50,667 bases of DNA, from positions 1 to 50,667 of the forward strand of contig JALWRB010000326.1 in the NCBI GenBank assembly GCA_027077875.1. The letters run 5' to 3'. The position numbers and the translations under genes were made by a program. Origin of the DNA: Candidatus Heimdallarchaeota archaeon. Lineage in GTDB: Archaea; Asgardarchaeota; Heimdallarchaeia; Heimdallarchaeales; Kariarchaeaceae. The first letter of the stretch is position 1; each line of letters opens with the position of its first letter. Positions 29,749-39,846 of the stretch are shown here, in pieces. The notes beneath the pieces are model-generated. The model did no database searches. It saw only the letters and a program-made list of their open reading frames with translations, and was not told the origin of the DNA.

Positions 29749-30993
29749 CTACTCTGCAACCTGCGAGGGCTTGATGGAGAATACCGCGAAGAGCAGAATA
29801 CCAAGAACGACAAGAGCTGCGAGATCGAATGCCAGTCCGAATCCGAGGCTGTCGACGATGTATCCCGCACCCAACGGTCCAAGGATCCTTCCGAGAGATC
29901 CGACACTGGAGTTTATTCCAAGCCCGCCACCCTGCATATCTTTGGGGATTCTCCGGGACAGGGCTGAGTTCAGAGGAGGGTTGATGAGCCCAATTCCAAT
30001 CGCCAGAGGAGCCAAGGCGAGCCCGAAGAGCCAAGGGTTCGAGGTCATTCTTGACGAAGTGACGAAGCCGAGTGCGACGACAAGTAACCCGAGGAGGATG
30101 GTCTTCTCCTCGCCAAGTTTGTCGACAATTCTTCCGATGAGTCCACCTTGGACGATGATTCCCCACACACCTACATAGAGAAAGAACAGTCCGAGGACAT
30201 ATGGTTCTGCACCAGGTATGATGACCTCCTTAATGTAGAGACTGAACACCGCTTCGAACCCCGAGAAGGTATAGGTGTTGATCCCGAAGATTAGGATCAG
30301 GGCGAAGACGCCCGGAAAAGCGAAGAATCCGAAGAATCGCTGTATTGATTGAACGACAGATCCACGAGGTACTCTTTCGCCTTTCTGAAGAGTCTCAGGT
30401 AGGTTTCTGAATGCTATGTAGAGATTCACAAGTGAGAGAAAAGCTGCGAAGACCGAGGGGTAGAAGTGGACCGCCACCTCTCCAGGTATTGATGCGAAGA
30501 GCCCACCTATTGCAGGTCCGAGGGTGAATCCCAGCCCGAAAGCTGCACCAAGGAGCCCGAATCTTTTGGCCCGTTTCTCGGGTGGAGTGACATCTGCGAT
30601 ATACGCTCTGGCGGTGGGAAGAGTGGCTGCAGTGAAGAATCCTGCGATGGCTCTGGACGCCACGATGAGCGAGTAGTCCGAGGTGAGCCCGAAGCTCAGG
30701 AAGGCAAGAACTGATCCTCCTACACCGATGAGGATGACTGGCCGTCTACCGATTCTATCCGATATTCTTCCCCAAATAGGAGAGAATATGAACTGTGCGA
30801 TGGAATATGCGGAGATAATCCACCCGAGTCTGATTGCCTGCTCCGATTCAGGGAACTGCTCCACCAGATAGGGCAGTACAGGAAGTATGATACCAAAGCC
30901 GAGAAGGTCGATGAACACCGCCATGATCACAGGCAGGAATGATCCTGCAGGGGCGTTCTCACCGCCATTTATTGGTTCAGGGTATTCCGACAT
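29749..30993 (-). CDS. MFS transporter
   Basis: 12-TM ORF, GRISDRIGRRPVILIGVGGS loop motif. Confidence 0.93.
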   Translation of the reverse strand: MSEYPEPINGGENAPAGSFLPVIMAVFIDLLGFGIILPVLPYLVEQFPESEQAIRLGWIISAYSIAQFIFSPIWGRISDRIGRRPVILIGVGGSVLAFLSFGLTSDYSLIVASRAIAGFFTAATLPTARAYIADVTPPEKRAKRFGLLGAAFGLGFTLGPAIGGLFASIPGEVAVHFYPSVFAAFLSLVNLYIAFRNLPETLQKGERVPRGSVVQSIQRFFGFFAFPGVFALILIFGINTYTFSGFEAVFSLYIKEVIIPGAEPYVLGLFFLYVGVWGIIVQGGLIGRIVDKLGEEKTILLGLLVVALGFVTSSRMTSNPWLFGLALAPLAIGIGLINPPLNSALSRRIPKDMQGGGLGINSSVGSLGRILGPLGAGYIVDSLGFGLAFDLAALVVLGILLFAVFSIKPSQVAE

Positions 30994-31056
30994 AGACCGA
31001 AGTCGCTGCTGATGTTTATACGGCTGACGGTCGTGACAAGGTCACCCCGCCACGTC

Positions 31057-31509
31057 TCAGGGTAGGTAGTATCGCTTACCCCTATTGACGAGTATCCCCG
31101 CCTGCACCATCGCGTCGAGGTTCTTCTTTGCCGTTGAGGATGTCTTCTGCCTTGCCTGCATGAGTGAAATCCCACTTCCCTGAGACTCCTTGACGAGTTC
31201 GTAGATTGTCCTGGAGTTTCTCCTCTGTCGCTCGGTCCTCAGTCCATCGAGGAATTCTTGGAATCTATCGGGTTCGAACTGATTATGTTGCACGGTCACG
31301 GGGAACCGGGAGGTGCTTTGGAGGATGTCGAGGATTGCGTCGAGTTTCTGCTCAATGGAGCCAGTCTCAGAGGTCCCTTCGAGCGTCCTGTGAGCTGTGA
31401 TCAGGTAGTCCTTGAGGGTCATTTGCCGCCGGGCAGCTGCGTCCTTAATGGCGTCATAGTCCTCGTCCGAGAGGTAGAAGCTGATCGACTTGCTGTGCTT
31501 TCTGGCCAC
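31057..31509 (-). CDS. ribbon-helix-helix-like regulator with C-terminal winged-helix-like region
   Basis: SISFYLSDEDYDAIKDAAARRQMTLKDYLITA RHH pattern; C-term SGISLMQARQKTSSTAKKNLDAMVQAGILVNRGKRYYLP. Confidence 0.7.
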   Translation of the reverse strand: MARKHSKSISFYLSDEDYDAIKDAAARRQMTLKDYLITAHRTLEGTSETGSIEQKLDAILDILQSTSRFPVTVQHNQFEPDRFQEFLDGLRTERQRRNSRTIYELVKESQGSGISLMQARQKTSSTAKKNLDAMVQAGILVNRGKRYYLP

Positions 31510-31544
31510 GACAAACCTGCTCGTTTGTGATATAAAGTTTACCT

Positions 31545-31556
31545 ATGTCATGACAT
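31545..31556. promoter_or_regulatory. 12-bp perfect palindrome ATGTCATGACAT next to the regulator promoter
   Basis: Adjacent to TATA-like CTTTATATC (minus strand), 36 bp upstream of the regulator start. Confidence 0.65.
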
Positions 31557-31622
31557 ACTGTCGCGTCACAAATTTACCAATACAGTGCACCTTGGATCAT
31601 TGAAAATTAATTTCAGCAAATT

Positions 31623-31743
31623 ATGTCATGACACAATGATGACAGAACCACACATATGAGATGACAATGACATGACATTCCATAAACAGGACATGACAAT
31701 GACGCGACAGTCATGACATCGACATGACACCGACGCGACAGTC
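31623..31743. repeat. iteron-like cluster of TGACA / GACGCGACA half-sites
   Basis: ATGTCATGACA 31623-31633, ATGACA at 31661, 31667 and 31672, ACATGACA 31691-31698 and 31722-31729, TGACGCGACA 31700-31709, TCATGACA 31711-31718, GACGCGACA 31732-31740. Confidence 0.75.
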
Positions 31744-31801
31744 ACCGTACAGAGGCTGTAGACGGAGGATTGGAAGAGATAAGCATAATTCCGCCTAGTC
31801 A

Positions 31802-32274
31802 ATAGGAGAGAAGACACCTACAGAAGACTGCGGAAAATGGATAGGCACAGGAGAAATTAGAGACAGAATAGAGGTACGGGAGAGCAGAGCATATTTAGGA
31901 CGATTGTGACAACATTGGGAATCCTCTGAGACCAAATGGTATCTGGACGACACACCCCATCGATCGCATACCACACTAATAGCCGAACTCCGAAAAGACC
32001 CTATATTCAGCCTTACAGCATGTGAAGAGGCAAATTCCGGAGGTTCAATATACTTTCTTCGTACATGTTGCACAACTGTCCAAATATCGAAGTAGATGAT
32101 ACTACACGGACTGAGATTGCAAGAGAGCAGTTCAGTATTGACACCTACCACCCCGATTGGCGCCAAAAGGGACAGAGGGTAAGAATCCACGAGCATCAAA
32201 TCTCAGTCAAGGGTAAAGTAAGACGAATCCGGAGTTCATGCTCTATTGAAGCTTGGGGATTACAGACTCACTGA
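31802..32274 (+). pseudogene. possible decayed gene to the right of the iteron cluster
   Basis: Reads IGEKTPTEDCGKWIGTGEIRDRIEVRESRAYLGRL*QHWESSETKWYLDDTPHRSHTTLIAELRKDPIFSLTACEEANSGG..., one in-frame TGA (31907-31909), then apparent frameshift into 32065-32274. Confidence 0.3.
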
Positions 32275-33190
32275 ACGTCCTCATGGAGGAGACCTCCTCG
32301 CCCTTGGGAAACATGAAGATGAAGTCGGTTATTCCGAGCTCCGCGTATGCCCGTAGCTTCTCCACAATTTCATCCGTCGTCCCATGCAGCGCCCCGGCCA
32401 TCCTCTGCTCAAGCTGTTCCATGCTGAAGCCCCTGCGATCACATATCTCTTCCCACGCCCGCTTCTTCTCCTGCTCGTCCCTGTAGATCCTCGTCCACAC
32501 ACCGTAGCTCTTCCGCAGCGTCGAGGGATCCCGGTCGATCCGGTCGCAGAACTCATCGATCCTCTGCAGCTTTTCCTGGTAGACATCGGGAGCAAACGAC
32601 CATGCGATGTTGATCCCATCGGCGTACTCCGCGGCAAGCCTGAGCATCTTGGGCTTGGCCTCCATGGTGCCCACCCATATCGGAGGGTGCGGATCCTGCA
32701 GTGGCTTGGGGAAGGATATGGCGTCGTTCAGCTGGTAGTACTTCCCACTGTAATTCACCCGTTCCTCCGTCCAGAGTTTGCGGATGACATTGATGCCCTC
32801 AGCTAGCTGTGCGATCCTTGTACCCGCAGAGGGGAAGGGGATACCGTAGGCGTTGTACTCGATCTCTTTCCATCCTGCGCCGTAGCCGAATTCCACCCGC
32901 CCCCCTGAGAAGTGATCGAGGCTGGCGATCTGCTTAGCGAGAACCGCAGGATGCCTGTAGGAGTTGCAAAAGACAAGTGATCCCAACCTGAGGGTTGTCG
33001 TCTTGGAGGCGGCCGCCATCATGGCGGAGAAGCACTCATAGGAGATGAGGTCAGTGGAGTCCTTGGTCATCATGAAGTGATCCGAGAACCATGCGGTGCT
33101 GAAGTCGCTCTGCTCGGCGGCGTTGCAGATATCAAAGATCTGCTGGAAGTCGTATCCGAACTGCGGCTCTATCTGTACTCCGAAATTCAC
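32243..33190 (-). CDS. LLM-class (probably F420-dependent) oxidoreductase
   Basis: NFGVQIEPQFGYDFQQIFDICNAAEQSDFSTAWFSDHF...GAGWKEIEYNAYGIPFPSAGTRIAQLAEGINVIRKLWTEERVNYSGKYY; GTG33190 preferred over the listed 33376 start. Confidence 0.9.
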   Translation of the reverse strand: MNFGVQIEPQFGYDFQQIFDICNAAEQSDFSTAWFSDHFMMTKDSTDLISYECFSAMMAAASKTTTLRLGSLVFCNSYRHPAVLAKQIASLDHFSGGRVEFGYGAGWKEIEYNAYGIPFPSAGTRIAQLAEGINVIRKLWTEERVNYSGKYYQLNDAISFPKPLQDPHPPIWVGTMEAKPKMLRLAAEYADGINIAWSFAPDVYQEKLQRIDEFCDRIDRDPSTLRKSYGVWTRIYRDEQEKKRAWEEICDRRGFSMEQLEQRMAGALHGTTDEIVEKLRAYAELGITDFIFMFPKGEEVSSMRTFSESVIPKLQ

Positions 33191-33593
33191 AGATCTACCT
33201 GACCTTCCTCGTTGAAAACCCTTTTGGGAGCGGTAAATTTGCAGGACCACGGTCAATATGTGCTGTTGACTCTGCACGTATGAGCGAAGATTACCCGTCA
33301 GCTTACTACCAAAGGGTCGTTGGAAAAAGAGACCCGCGGCTGAGGAATACAAGGATAAGTCCTGAGAAGCTAACATTCATTATTGATGACGTCATCTGGA
33401 TTCGGCCGACGAGCAGGTATTCGTAAGACTGGGACAATTGCACACTTTATCATAAAACCGTATAGACGTGAGCTGCTAGACTTATCAGGAGAAGAGCTAC
33501 AGAAGATAAAATCCGAATTTCGGAAATTTTGCTATAGCAACGGATAGTTTTGAACAAAGTTTAAATTTGATTAAAGATACATAACTGCATAAA

Positions 33594-34745
33594 ATGAGGA
33601 TTGGTCAAAAAAATATACCGTTCTATTATCTAATTGAAGCGTTGATCCCCCTGCAGATTGTATTCATCATTTACCTCACTTCATTAGGTATTGCGGGACT
33701 CACAGATTTCAACACCGCATCTACAATGATGATAAGGTTTCTAGCTGTTGTCATCCCAGTTGATGTGACTATCATATCGAGGATGGGGATTGCAGATATC
33801 AGATCCAAGCTCCTTATTCATCTGACCCTAATCACGTTATTGGGGACGACGCAGGCAGCGATGCTTGTGCCCAACGAGGGTAGCTTATTCCCAGTTTCCA
33901 ATGACCTACCTGCGTTTGCTATACTCGCTGCAATGAACACCATAATGGCAGTTAGCACCATCTTCGCCGTATTTGACACCATCTCCCCATTGTCCCGTGC
34001 AATTCAGCGGGTGAATGCAGAGGTGAAGAGAGGTAACCTTGATGCCCGGATCACCGAGGAGAATATCCTGAAGGACAACCTCCTATCTCCAAGTGCCGTA
34101 GCGGTGAACGACATCCTCGACGAGTTGAGCTCGCTGGTGCAGACGCTGGCACGGAACGCGGAGACGACTTCTACGAACATGGAGACATTGGGGGCCAATG
34201 TGGAGGAGATCAGTGCATCGGTTGAGGAGATCACGGCATCGACGCAGAACATGGCCCAAGGAGCCTCCGAGCAGACGGATATCCTCGAGACCATCTATCG
34301 CCGTCAGCAGGAGCTTTCGGAGGTGGTGAATCGGATTGTAGGTCAGGTCTTCGAGAACACCAAGGTCATACAGGACATAGCCCTCAAGACGAACATCCTC
34401 GCCCTTAACGCGGGTATAGAGGCTTCAAGGGCAGGTGATTATGGCAGGGGTTTCTCCATCGTCGCAGCGAACATCAGGTCCCTCTCGGAATCTACGAACG
34501 AGTCGATCAATGTCATAAGGGACACCACCGCCACCATCGCCGAGCAGCTGGAGAGCTATGTCTCCCAGCTCTCCGCGGATATTGAGAACGTGTCAGTGGT
34601 CTCGGAGGAGACTGCTGCCTCCGCCCAGGAGGTTGTGGCGACAATGGAAGAGATCAGCTCCAATATCTCACAGCTCAGTGAGATGGCTACTGATTTCTCC
34701 AAGATCGTGGAAAAGAGTTCTGGTCTTCTCTCCAAGTACAGATAG
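33594..34745 (+). CDS. methyl-accepting chemotaxis-type signal transducer
   Basis: N-terminal TMs; hairpin IALKTNILALNAGIEASRAGDYGRGFSIVAANIRSLSESTNESI. Confidence 0.88.
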   Translation: MRIGQKNIPFYYLIEALIPLQIVFIIYLTSLGIAGLTDFNTASTMMIRFLAVVIPVDVTIISRMGIADIRSKLLIHLTLITLLGTTQAAMLVPNEGSLFPVSNDLPAFAILAAMNTIMAVSTIFAVFDTISPLSRAIQRVNAEVKRGNLDARITEENILKDNLLSPSAVAVNDILDELSSLVQTLARNAETTSTNMETLGANVEEISASVEEITASTQNMAQGASEQTDILETIYRRQQELSEVVNRIVGQVFENTKVIQDIALKTNILALNAGIEASRAGDYGRGFSIVAANIRSLSESTNESINVIRDTTATIAEQLESYVSQLSADIENVSVVSEETAASAQEVVATMEEISSNISQLSEMATDFSKIVEKSSGLLSKYR

Positions 34746-34890
34746 TTTACGAATCCAGAAGAGAGGAGTCTTTTTCTTTACTGTAGAATTGCATGGTTCA
34801 TGATACGTGATTTAACAATGTCTGACGAGGACGTCCCAGAATCGATCTTATCAAGGATGTGGACTGCACACTCAATAGCCTGTGCAAGGC

Positions 34891-35268
34891 TCACTCCAGG
34901 ACCTGATCAGATACCTGCTTGACGGCGAAATGGTTCTCCTCGATGTCCCAGCAGTGGAAGACGTAAACACCGGGTGCAATCTCTACGATTGCAGATGTCG
35001 CCCTCCCCTTCTCCGCGAGGTGGCTCTTGGCCCCGTGGATGTCCTTGGTGCTGAACGTGAAGACCGGGCAGTTCTCGACCTTACTCCCCTCTCCGCCACT
35101 GTGTAGGCTGAGTGTACACTCGCCCGTGGAGAGAGTGACCCAGGACTCATGGCTGTAGTCGTCGGCTTGGGGGTATTTGACCTCCAGCCCAATGACGTCC
35201 CTGTAGAACTCGACCATCGCCTGCATGTCCTTCACGTACAGCACGATCTCGATGATTTTTCCGAACAT
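34891..35268 (-). CDS. VOC/glyoxalase-fold protein
   Basis: MFGKIIEIVLYVKDMQAMVEFYRDVIGLEV...VFHCWDIEENHFAVKQ. Confidence 0.88.
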   Translation of the reverse strand: MFGKIIEIVLYVKDMQAMVEFYRDVIGLEVKYPQADDYSHESWVTLSTGECTLSLHSGGEGSKVENCPVFTFSTKDIHGAKSHLAEKGRATSAIVEIAPGVYVFHCWDIEENHFAVKQVSDQVLE

Positions 35269-35301
35269 AGATAGTGCTTGCCCACACAGTTGATAAATAC
35301 G

Positions 35302-35823
35302 TCAGATCAGCCAGCGTACCAGTGCCTGCTTGGCTGGCAGGACGAAGAGCTCCTGTCGGGTGATCCGGTTTTTCGACAGATAGGCAATTGCACCACCCCG
35401 GCGCTTGGTCCCGCTCTCGCGGGTCAGCTCGTCTATCACGTCTCCCAGCTCGACAAGCCCCCCCTTCAGCCTCTCAACGATCTCCATCGGCATGTAGACC
35501 AGTGTCTCCCCTCCCCATGAATGTCGTCGACCATCAGAGGCATATGTAGCTCCAAAGAGATACCAGTCACCATGCACCTCTACAACACCGCCTTCGTGCC
35601 CCACGGTGATTGATCCTGGAAACAACCTCAGTCCATTCTCTACACGGACTCTTGCACCTCTACGGCACTCCTCCTTGGACATCGGCATCTCGGATACACC
35701 CGACACCACCTCGACAGTCTCAATCTCCACCTCAGTCCCGAGAACTTCCTCAGCCGCTATTCTGGTTGCCTCCACCTTCGTGGGGTTCGTGCTGGTCACT
35801 ACTATTCTCACATCCCAAGCCAT
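35302..35823 (-). CDS. inosine/xanthosine triphosphatase-like (DUF84)
   Basis: RIVVTSTNPTKVEATRIAAEEVLG..., TVGHEGGVV, GEVIDELTRESGTKRRGGAIAYLSKNRITRQE-type C-terminus. Confidence 0.82.
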   Translation of the reverse strand: MAWDVRIVVTSTNPTKVEATRIAAEEVLGTEVEIETVEVVSGVSEMPMSKEECRRGARVRVENGLRLFPGSITVGHEGGVVEVHGDWYLFGATYASDGRRHSWGGETLVYMPMEIVERLKGGLVELGDVIDELTRESGTKRRGGAIAYLSKNRITRQELFVLPAKQALVRWLI

Positions 35824-35882
35824 GTCCCTGTTGATTTAAGCATTTGCAGAGTGATTGAGAAAAGAGGAGTTGCCCACAGTAA

Positions 35883-37916
35883 ATGTTCATATATGGAGAG
35901 ACGCCTCTGTACCTAATGAACAGAGAGAGGAAGAGAACGCTTAACTTCTATATGTTTCTCCTTCTCACTTTCGCGCTGGCTTCTGCCTTCCAGTACGCCA
36001 TTGACACATTTGTAGGACACGTAGGGAACGTGATCTTCGCATTGGCTCTTGTCTTCGCCTACGTCAAAGGCAGAGAGAGTTTCTTTATCTACATCCCCAT
36101 CCAATTCCTCTACCTTCTCCATCAGATTCCACCAATTGATGCCGCTGTGACCAGCCTGACCTTCGGTATCATGGGGTTGCTACTTCAAGGGGTGTTTCGA
36201 TCGTTCTGGAGAGTTGATCTAAGCTTCAGCAGGTTCAAAGAGTGGCTTAAGTACAGCACGCAGGCAACGTTCATCCTCCTGTCCTTAGAGATCACCAGCT
36301 TTTTCCTCCTTCAAGAGTTCATGATACAGAACATCGAAACCCATATCTTTCTCTCTATGCTTATTGACCTCTCGAATGTCGTTCTCGTCTCACCAATGCT
36401 TATCACCTTTGTGCAGACGACAAGGAATTTCACCCTGTGGGATTTCACTCAATTTGTTATCGACTCTATCAGACCGTACAACAACGATGGATACCTCCTC
36501 TTCACTGCAATTTTTGCCGTCCCTGTTCTTCAGTTCACTGCACTCTTACAAGTGACCTTGAATCCACTGATTGACTACTACTGGCTAACTCTACCGTTAC
36601 TCATGTTCGTGGCGTACAAATTCGATAAGAGATTTGTCTCTATCTATAGCTCATTTGATGCGGCCTTCGTTACGACGACCATACTCATCGCACACTACTC
36701 AAGCAGCATAGAGATCAGGGAGACTCTCGAGGTCTTCTCCTATTTGTTAATCTTCTCCATCGTCATGGTGGCCATTAGTATCCTTGCCAGTAATGAGAGA
36801 GCATTACAGATGGACAAGTATGAGATACAGTCAATCCTCCTCAAGAGCAGAGCGAACCAGATGATGGGAGAGCTCACGGGGGGCATTGCTCACGATTTCA
36901 ACAATACCCTGCAGGCCATTTATGGAAGCGCGGAGCTTCTTAAGCTGGAGTACAGCGAGGAGGTGGTTGACAGCATACTCAGTAGGGTAGAGAATGGTCT
37001 GCAGTTGACCTCGGAGCTCCTAAGATTAACTCGTCGCCATCCAGGAGAAGTGACCACCTTCAGTATCGACAAGATGATAGCATCCTTCACCCTTATACAG
37101 AATAGAATACTCCGCAGACGCTGGACGATTGTACCCGATCTCAACTCAGGGGCCAATGTCAGGATGAACAGCAAGCAGCTGAGCAATATACTCCTCAACC
37201 TTGTCAAAAACGCCCAAGAGGCCATGGCCGATGGAGGTCAGATCCACATAAGAACAAGGGTTGAGAAGGTCAGGAGGAGCACACTCAACGGGAAGTACGT
37301 GGTCATCGAGATAGAGGACTCCGGAGTTGGCATTCCACAGAAGAACCTGCAAGATATTTTTGTCCCGTTCTACACCACCAAGAAGGAAGGGAGTGGACTC
37401 GGTCTGGCCTCTGTGAAGTCTCTCCTTGAAGCGGTTGGAGGTGCCATTGAGGTCACTAGTACCGTCTCGGTGGGAACAACCTTTACGCTCTACATCCCCG
37501 TGTCTGACGAACAGGTATCAACTTCCTCCGTCTATACCGAGAACGAGTGGCCAGATATCGACGGGAAGATCATAATTATTGACGACGATGACGAGATCCG
37601 GGAGACACTCAGTACCTACCTGAGATCAAGAGGGTATGTTGTGGAGAGCTACCACTCTCCGGAAGAGGTCCTCGAACACCAAGGTTTGAGTCAAGCAGGT
37701 CTTCTGATCACAGACGTGATCATGGAGGGAATAAGTGGAACAGAGCTAGTGAAGAGGCTAAGAGATCGGGGAATCGAGGTTCCGACCATCCTCATATCCG
37801 GGTACCAGAATATTGAGTCCTCTGAGTTCCCGAGCGGGAGGAACATATCCTTCCTCCAGAAACCATTCACATTCAACGACCTCAAGCAGGTAATGGTCTT
37901 GGTTCTGGAAAAATGA
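35883..37916 (+). CDS. hybrid histidine kinase, membrane sensor domain plus C-terminal receiver
   Basis: GGIAHDFNNTLQAIYGSAELL H-box, NLVKNAQEAM N-box, GVGIPQKNLQDIFVPFYTTKKEGSGLGLA, receiver IIIIDDDDEIRETL...LITDVIMEGISG. Confidence 0.93.
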   Translation: MFIYGETPLYLMNRERKRTLNFYMFLLLTFALASAFQYAIDTFVGHVGNVIFALALVFAYVKGRESFFIYIPIQFLYLLHQIPPIDAAVTSLTFGIMGLLLQGVFRSFWRVDLSFSRFKEWLKYSTQATFILLSLEITSFFLLQEFMIQNIETHIFLSMLIDLSNVVLVSPMLITFVQTTRNFTLWDFTQFVIDSIRPYNNDGYLLFTAIFAVPVLQFTALLQVTLNPLIDYYWLTLPLLMFVAYKFDKRFVSIYSSFDAAFVTTTILIAHYSSSIEIRETLEVFSYLLIFSIVMVAISILASNERALQMDKYEIQSILLKSRANQMMGELTGGIAHDFNNTLQAIYGSAELLKLEYSEEVVDSILSRVENGLQLTSELLRLTRRHPGEVTTFSIDKMIASFTLIQNRILRRRWTIVPDLNSGANVRMNSKQLSNILLNLVKNAQEAMADGGQIHIRTRVEKVRRSTLNGKYVVIEIEDSGVGIPQKNLQDIFVPFYTTKKEGSGLGLASVKSLLEAVGGAIEVTSTVSVGTTFTLYIPVSDEQVSTSSVYTENEWPDIDGKIIIIDDDDEIRETLSTYLRSRGYVVESYHSPEEVLEHQGLSQAGLLITDVIMEGISGTELVKRLRDRGIEVPTILISGYQNIESSEFPSGRNISFLQKPFTFNDLKQVMVLVLEK

Positions 37917-37976
37917 TCCTTGATCCAATGTGGTGTTGAGATCCGTGTATACGCCAAACCATACCAGCAGTGATCA

Positions 37977-38774
37977 CTAGGAAGATAAGTCCGAATCAGC
38001 GAGCAGTTGAACCGCTTCGTCAATCAATTCTACGGGGGACTTGAGCATGACGGGGGTAATGGTTATTGTGTTCTCAAAGATGACCTTGTAGCTGTCCTTA
38101 TCCTGGTCGAGATGCTCGCGTTTCGTTCCCCATAACCAGTAGTATTTCTCTCCTTTAGGGTCCTCACGTTCGTAGAGATAGTTCTTGTATTTGTGAGTCT
38201 CTAGATCCACAACCTCGATCTTGGAGCTGTCGTCAAGGTCGTGGGGGAAGTTGACGTTGACGAAGAGCGTCCTATCCCAGAACTGCTGTGATGCGCCAAG
38301 GTAGACCCTTACGATGTCTATTGCGAGGTTGGCTGCCCTGTCAAGATCGAACGGGAGCTTCTTGGAGAAGAAGAACTCCTCGGGGACGTCCATTGAGAAG
38401 GCAAACGACGGAATGTTTCTCAACCCTGCCTCCATGGCAACGGCGCATGTCCCAGAGGTGAGGATACTGTGGATAGAGGTGTTCTCACCTCCGTTGATCC
38501 CGGAGACCACGACATCGGGATGACCGTCCTCCAGATGCTGGTAGATTGCGATGGCATCAGCAGGGAGACCGTTGTATGCCATCACATCAAGTCCCGAACT
38601 ACTCTTCTCCTTGTGAATACGCAACGGGCGCTGGAAGGTCAAACCCTTGGATGTGGCCGTCTGTTGTTTCTCAGGGGCGATGATCTTGACCTCCCCGAGA
38701 CCAAGAGCAGCCCTTGCAAGAGCGTCAATTCCCGTGCTCTGGAATCCGTCGTCGTTGCCTACAAGAACCTTCAT
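37977..38774 (-). CDS. surE: 5'/3'-nucleotidase SurE
   Basis: VGNDDGFQSTGIDAL, IIAPEKQQTATSKGLT, VVSGINGGENTSIHSILTSGTCAVAMEA. Confidence 0.92.
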   Translation of the reverse strand: MKVLVGNDDGFQSTGIDALARAALGLGEVKIIAPEKQQTATSKGLTFQRPLRIHKEKSSSGLDVMAYNGLPADAIAIYQHLEDGHPDVVVSGINGGENTSIHSILTSGTCAVAMEAGLRNIPSFAFSMDVPEEFFFSKKLPFDLDRAANLAIDIVRVYLGASQQFWDRTLFVNVNFPHDLDDSSKIEVVDLETHKYKNYLYEREDPKGEKYYWLWGTKREHLDQDKDSYKVIFENTITITPVMLKSPVELIDEAVQLLADSDLSS

Positions 38775-38882
38775 GGCTCTCGGAATGATAGACTGAATAA
38801 ATCAATTGTCATGGGTCAAAAGAGGAATTTGCAATTTCTTACCTAGTCCTATCGAATTCTTTTCTAAGAGTACTGCTCAACC

Positions 38883-39845
38883 GTGTCTATGGGACACCTA
38901 CTCGAAGAGATCGAACATGCTCACCAGCGTATCTCCCCGATGATCAATCGGACACCGGTGATGACTTCATCGACGGTGGACTTGATGCTCGGGTGCTCTG
39001 TCTTCTTCAAGTGCGAGAACTTCCAGAAGATGGGGGCGTTCAAGTACAGGGGAGCATGCAACGCGCTACTGCAGCTTGACGAGGCAAGTAGGGAAAGGGG
39101 GGTCGTGACGCACTCTTCGGGGAACCATGCACAGGCACTTGCTCTTGCAGCCCGCAATCTCGGGATTAGAGCAGTCATCGTGATGCCCAGTAACGCACCG
39201 GTGGTGAAGCGTAAGGCAACGGAGGGATATGGAGCAGAGGTCGTTCTCTGTGAGCCAACGCAACGAGCGAGGGAGGAGACCTGCAATGCACTTGTCGAGG
39301 AGAGAGGGCTGACGCTGATTCATCCCTACGACAACGACGATGTCATTCGCGGTGCAGGAACTGTAGCTAAGGAGCTACTAGAGGATGTCCCACTGGATGT
39401 ACTCATCACCCCCGTCGGTGGCGGTGGTCTGCTCTCAGGGTCATCTGCTTATGCTAAGCTCAGTGGAAAAGTCAGATGGGTATATGGAGCAGAGCCCTCT
39501 GGTGCGGATGACGCCTACCTGTCACTGAGGGAGGGGAGACCTCTACCGCAGGCCAATCCGAGAACAGTGGCAGATGGGCTCAGGACATCACTTTCTCAGC
39601 GAACCTTCGACATTATCAGCAAATATGTCGATGAAGTTATAACCGTTAACGACGAGCTTATTATTGACGCTATGCAACTGCTCTTTGAGCGGATGAAGAT
39701 CGTTGTCGAGCCCTCGGGAGCCACACCTCTGGCTGCACTGATGAGGGCACGGGAAGAGGGGCTGATAGCCGAGGGAGCGAGGGTAGGACTGGTGCTGAGT
39801 GGTGGGAATATTGACCTCTCGGCATTCTTCAGGGAGTACAGATAG
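38883..39845 (+). CDS. threonine/serine dehydratase-like PLP enzyme
   Basis: FFKCENFQKMGAFKYRGACNAL PLP-Lys region, HSSGNHAQALALAA, PVGGGGLLSG. Confidence 0.92.
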   Translation: MSMGHLLEEIEHAHQRISPMINRTPVMTSSTVDLMLGCSVFFKCENFQKMGAFKYRGACNALLQLDEASRERGVVTHSSGNHAQALALAARNLGIRAVIVMPSNAPVVKRKATEGYGAEVVLCEPTQRAREETCNALVEERGLTLIHPYDNDDVIRGAGTVAKELLEDVPLDVLITPVGGGGLLSGSSAYAKLSGKVRWVYGAEPSGADDAYLSLREGRPLPQANPRTVADGLRTSLSQRTFDIISKYVDEVITVNDELIIDAMQLLFERMKIVVEPSGATPLAALMRAREEGLIAEGARVGLVLSGGNIDLSAFFREYR

Positions 39846-39846
39846 T

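Noticed and set aside
31907-31909. In-frame TGA as possible selenocysteine
   Set aside because: No SECIS evidence or UxxC/CxxU context and other disruptions nearby; decay is a simpler explanation.
31795-32199. 134-aa minus-strand ORF in the ORF track
   Set aside because: Ser/Cys-rich composition with no domain; looks like the antisense of a + strand reading.
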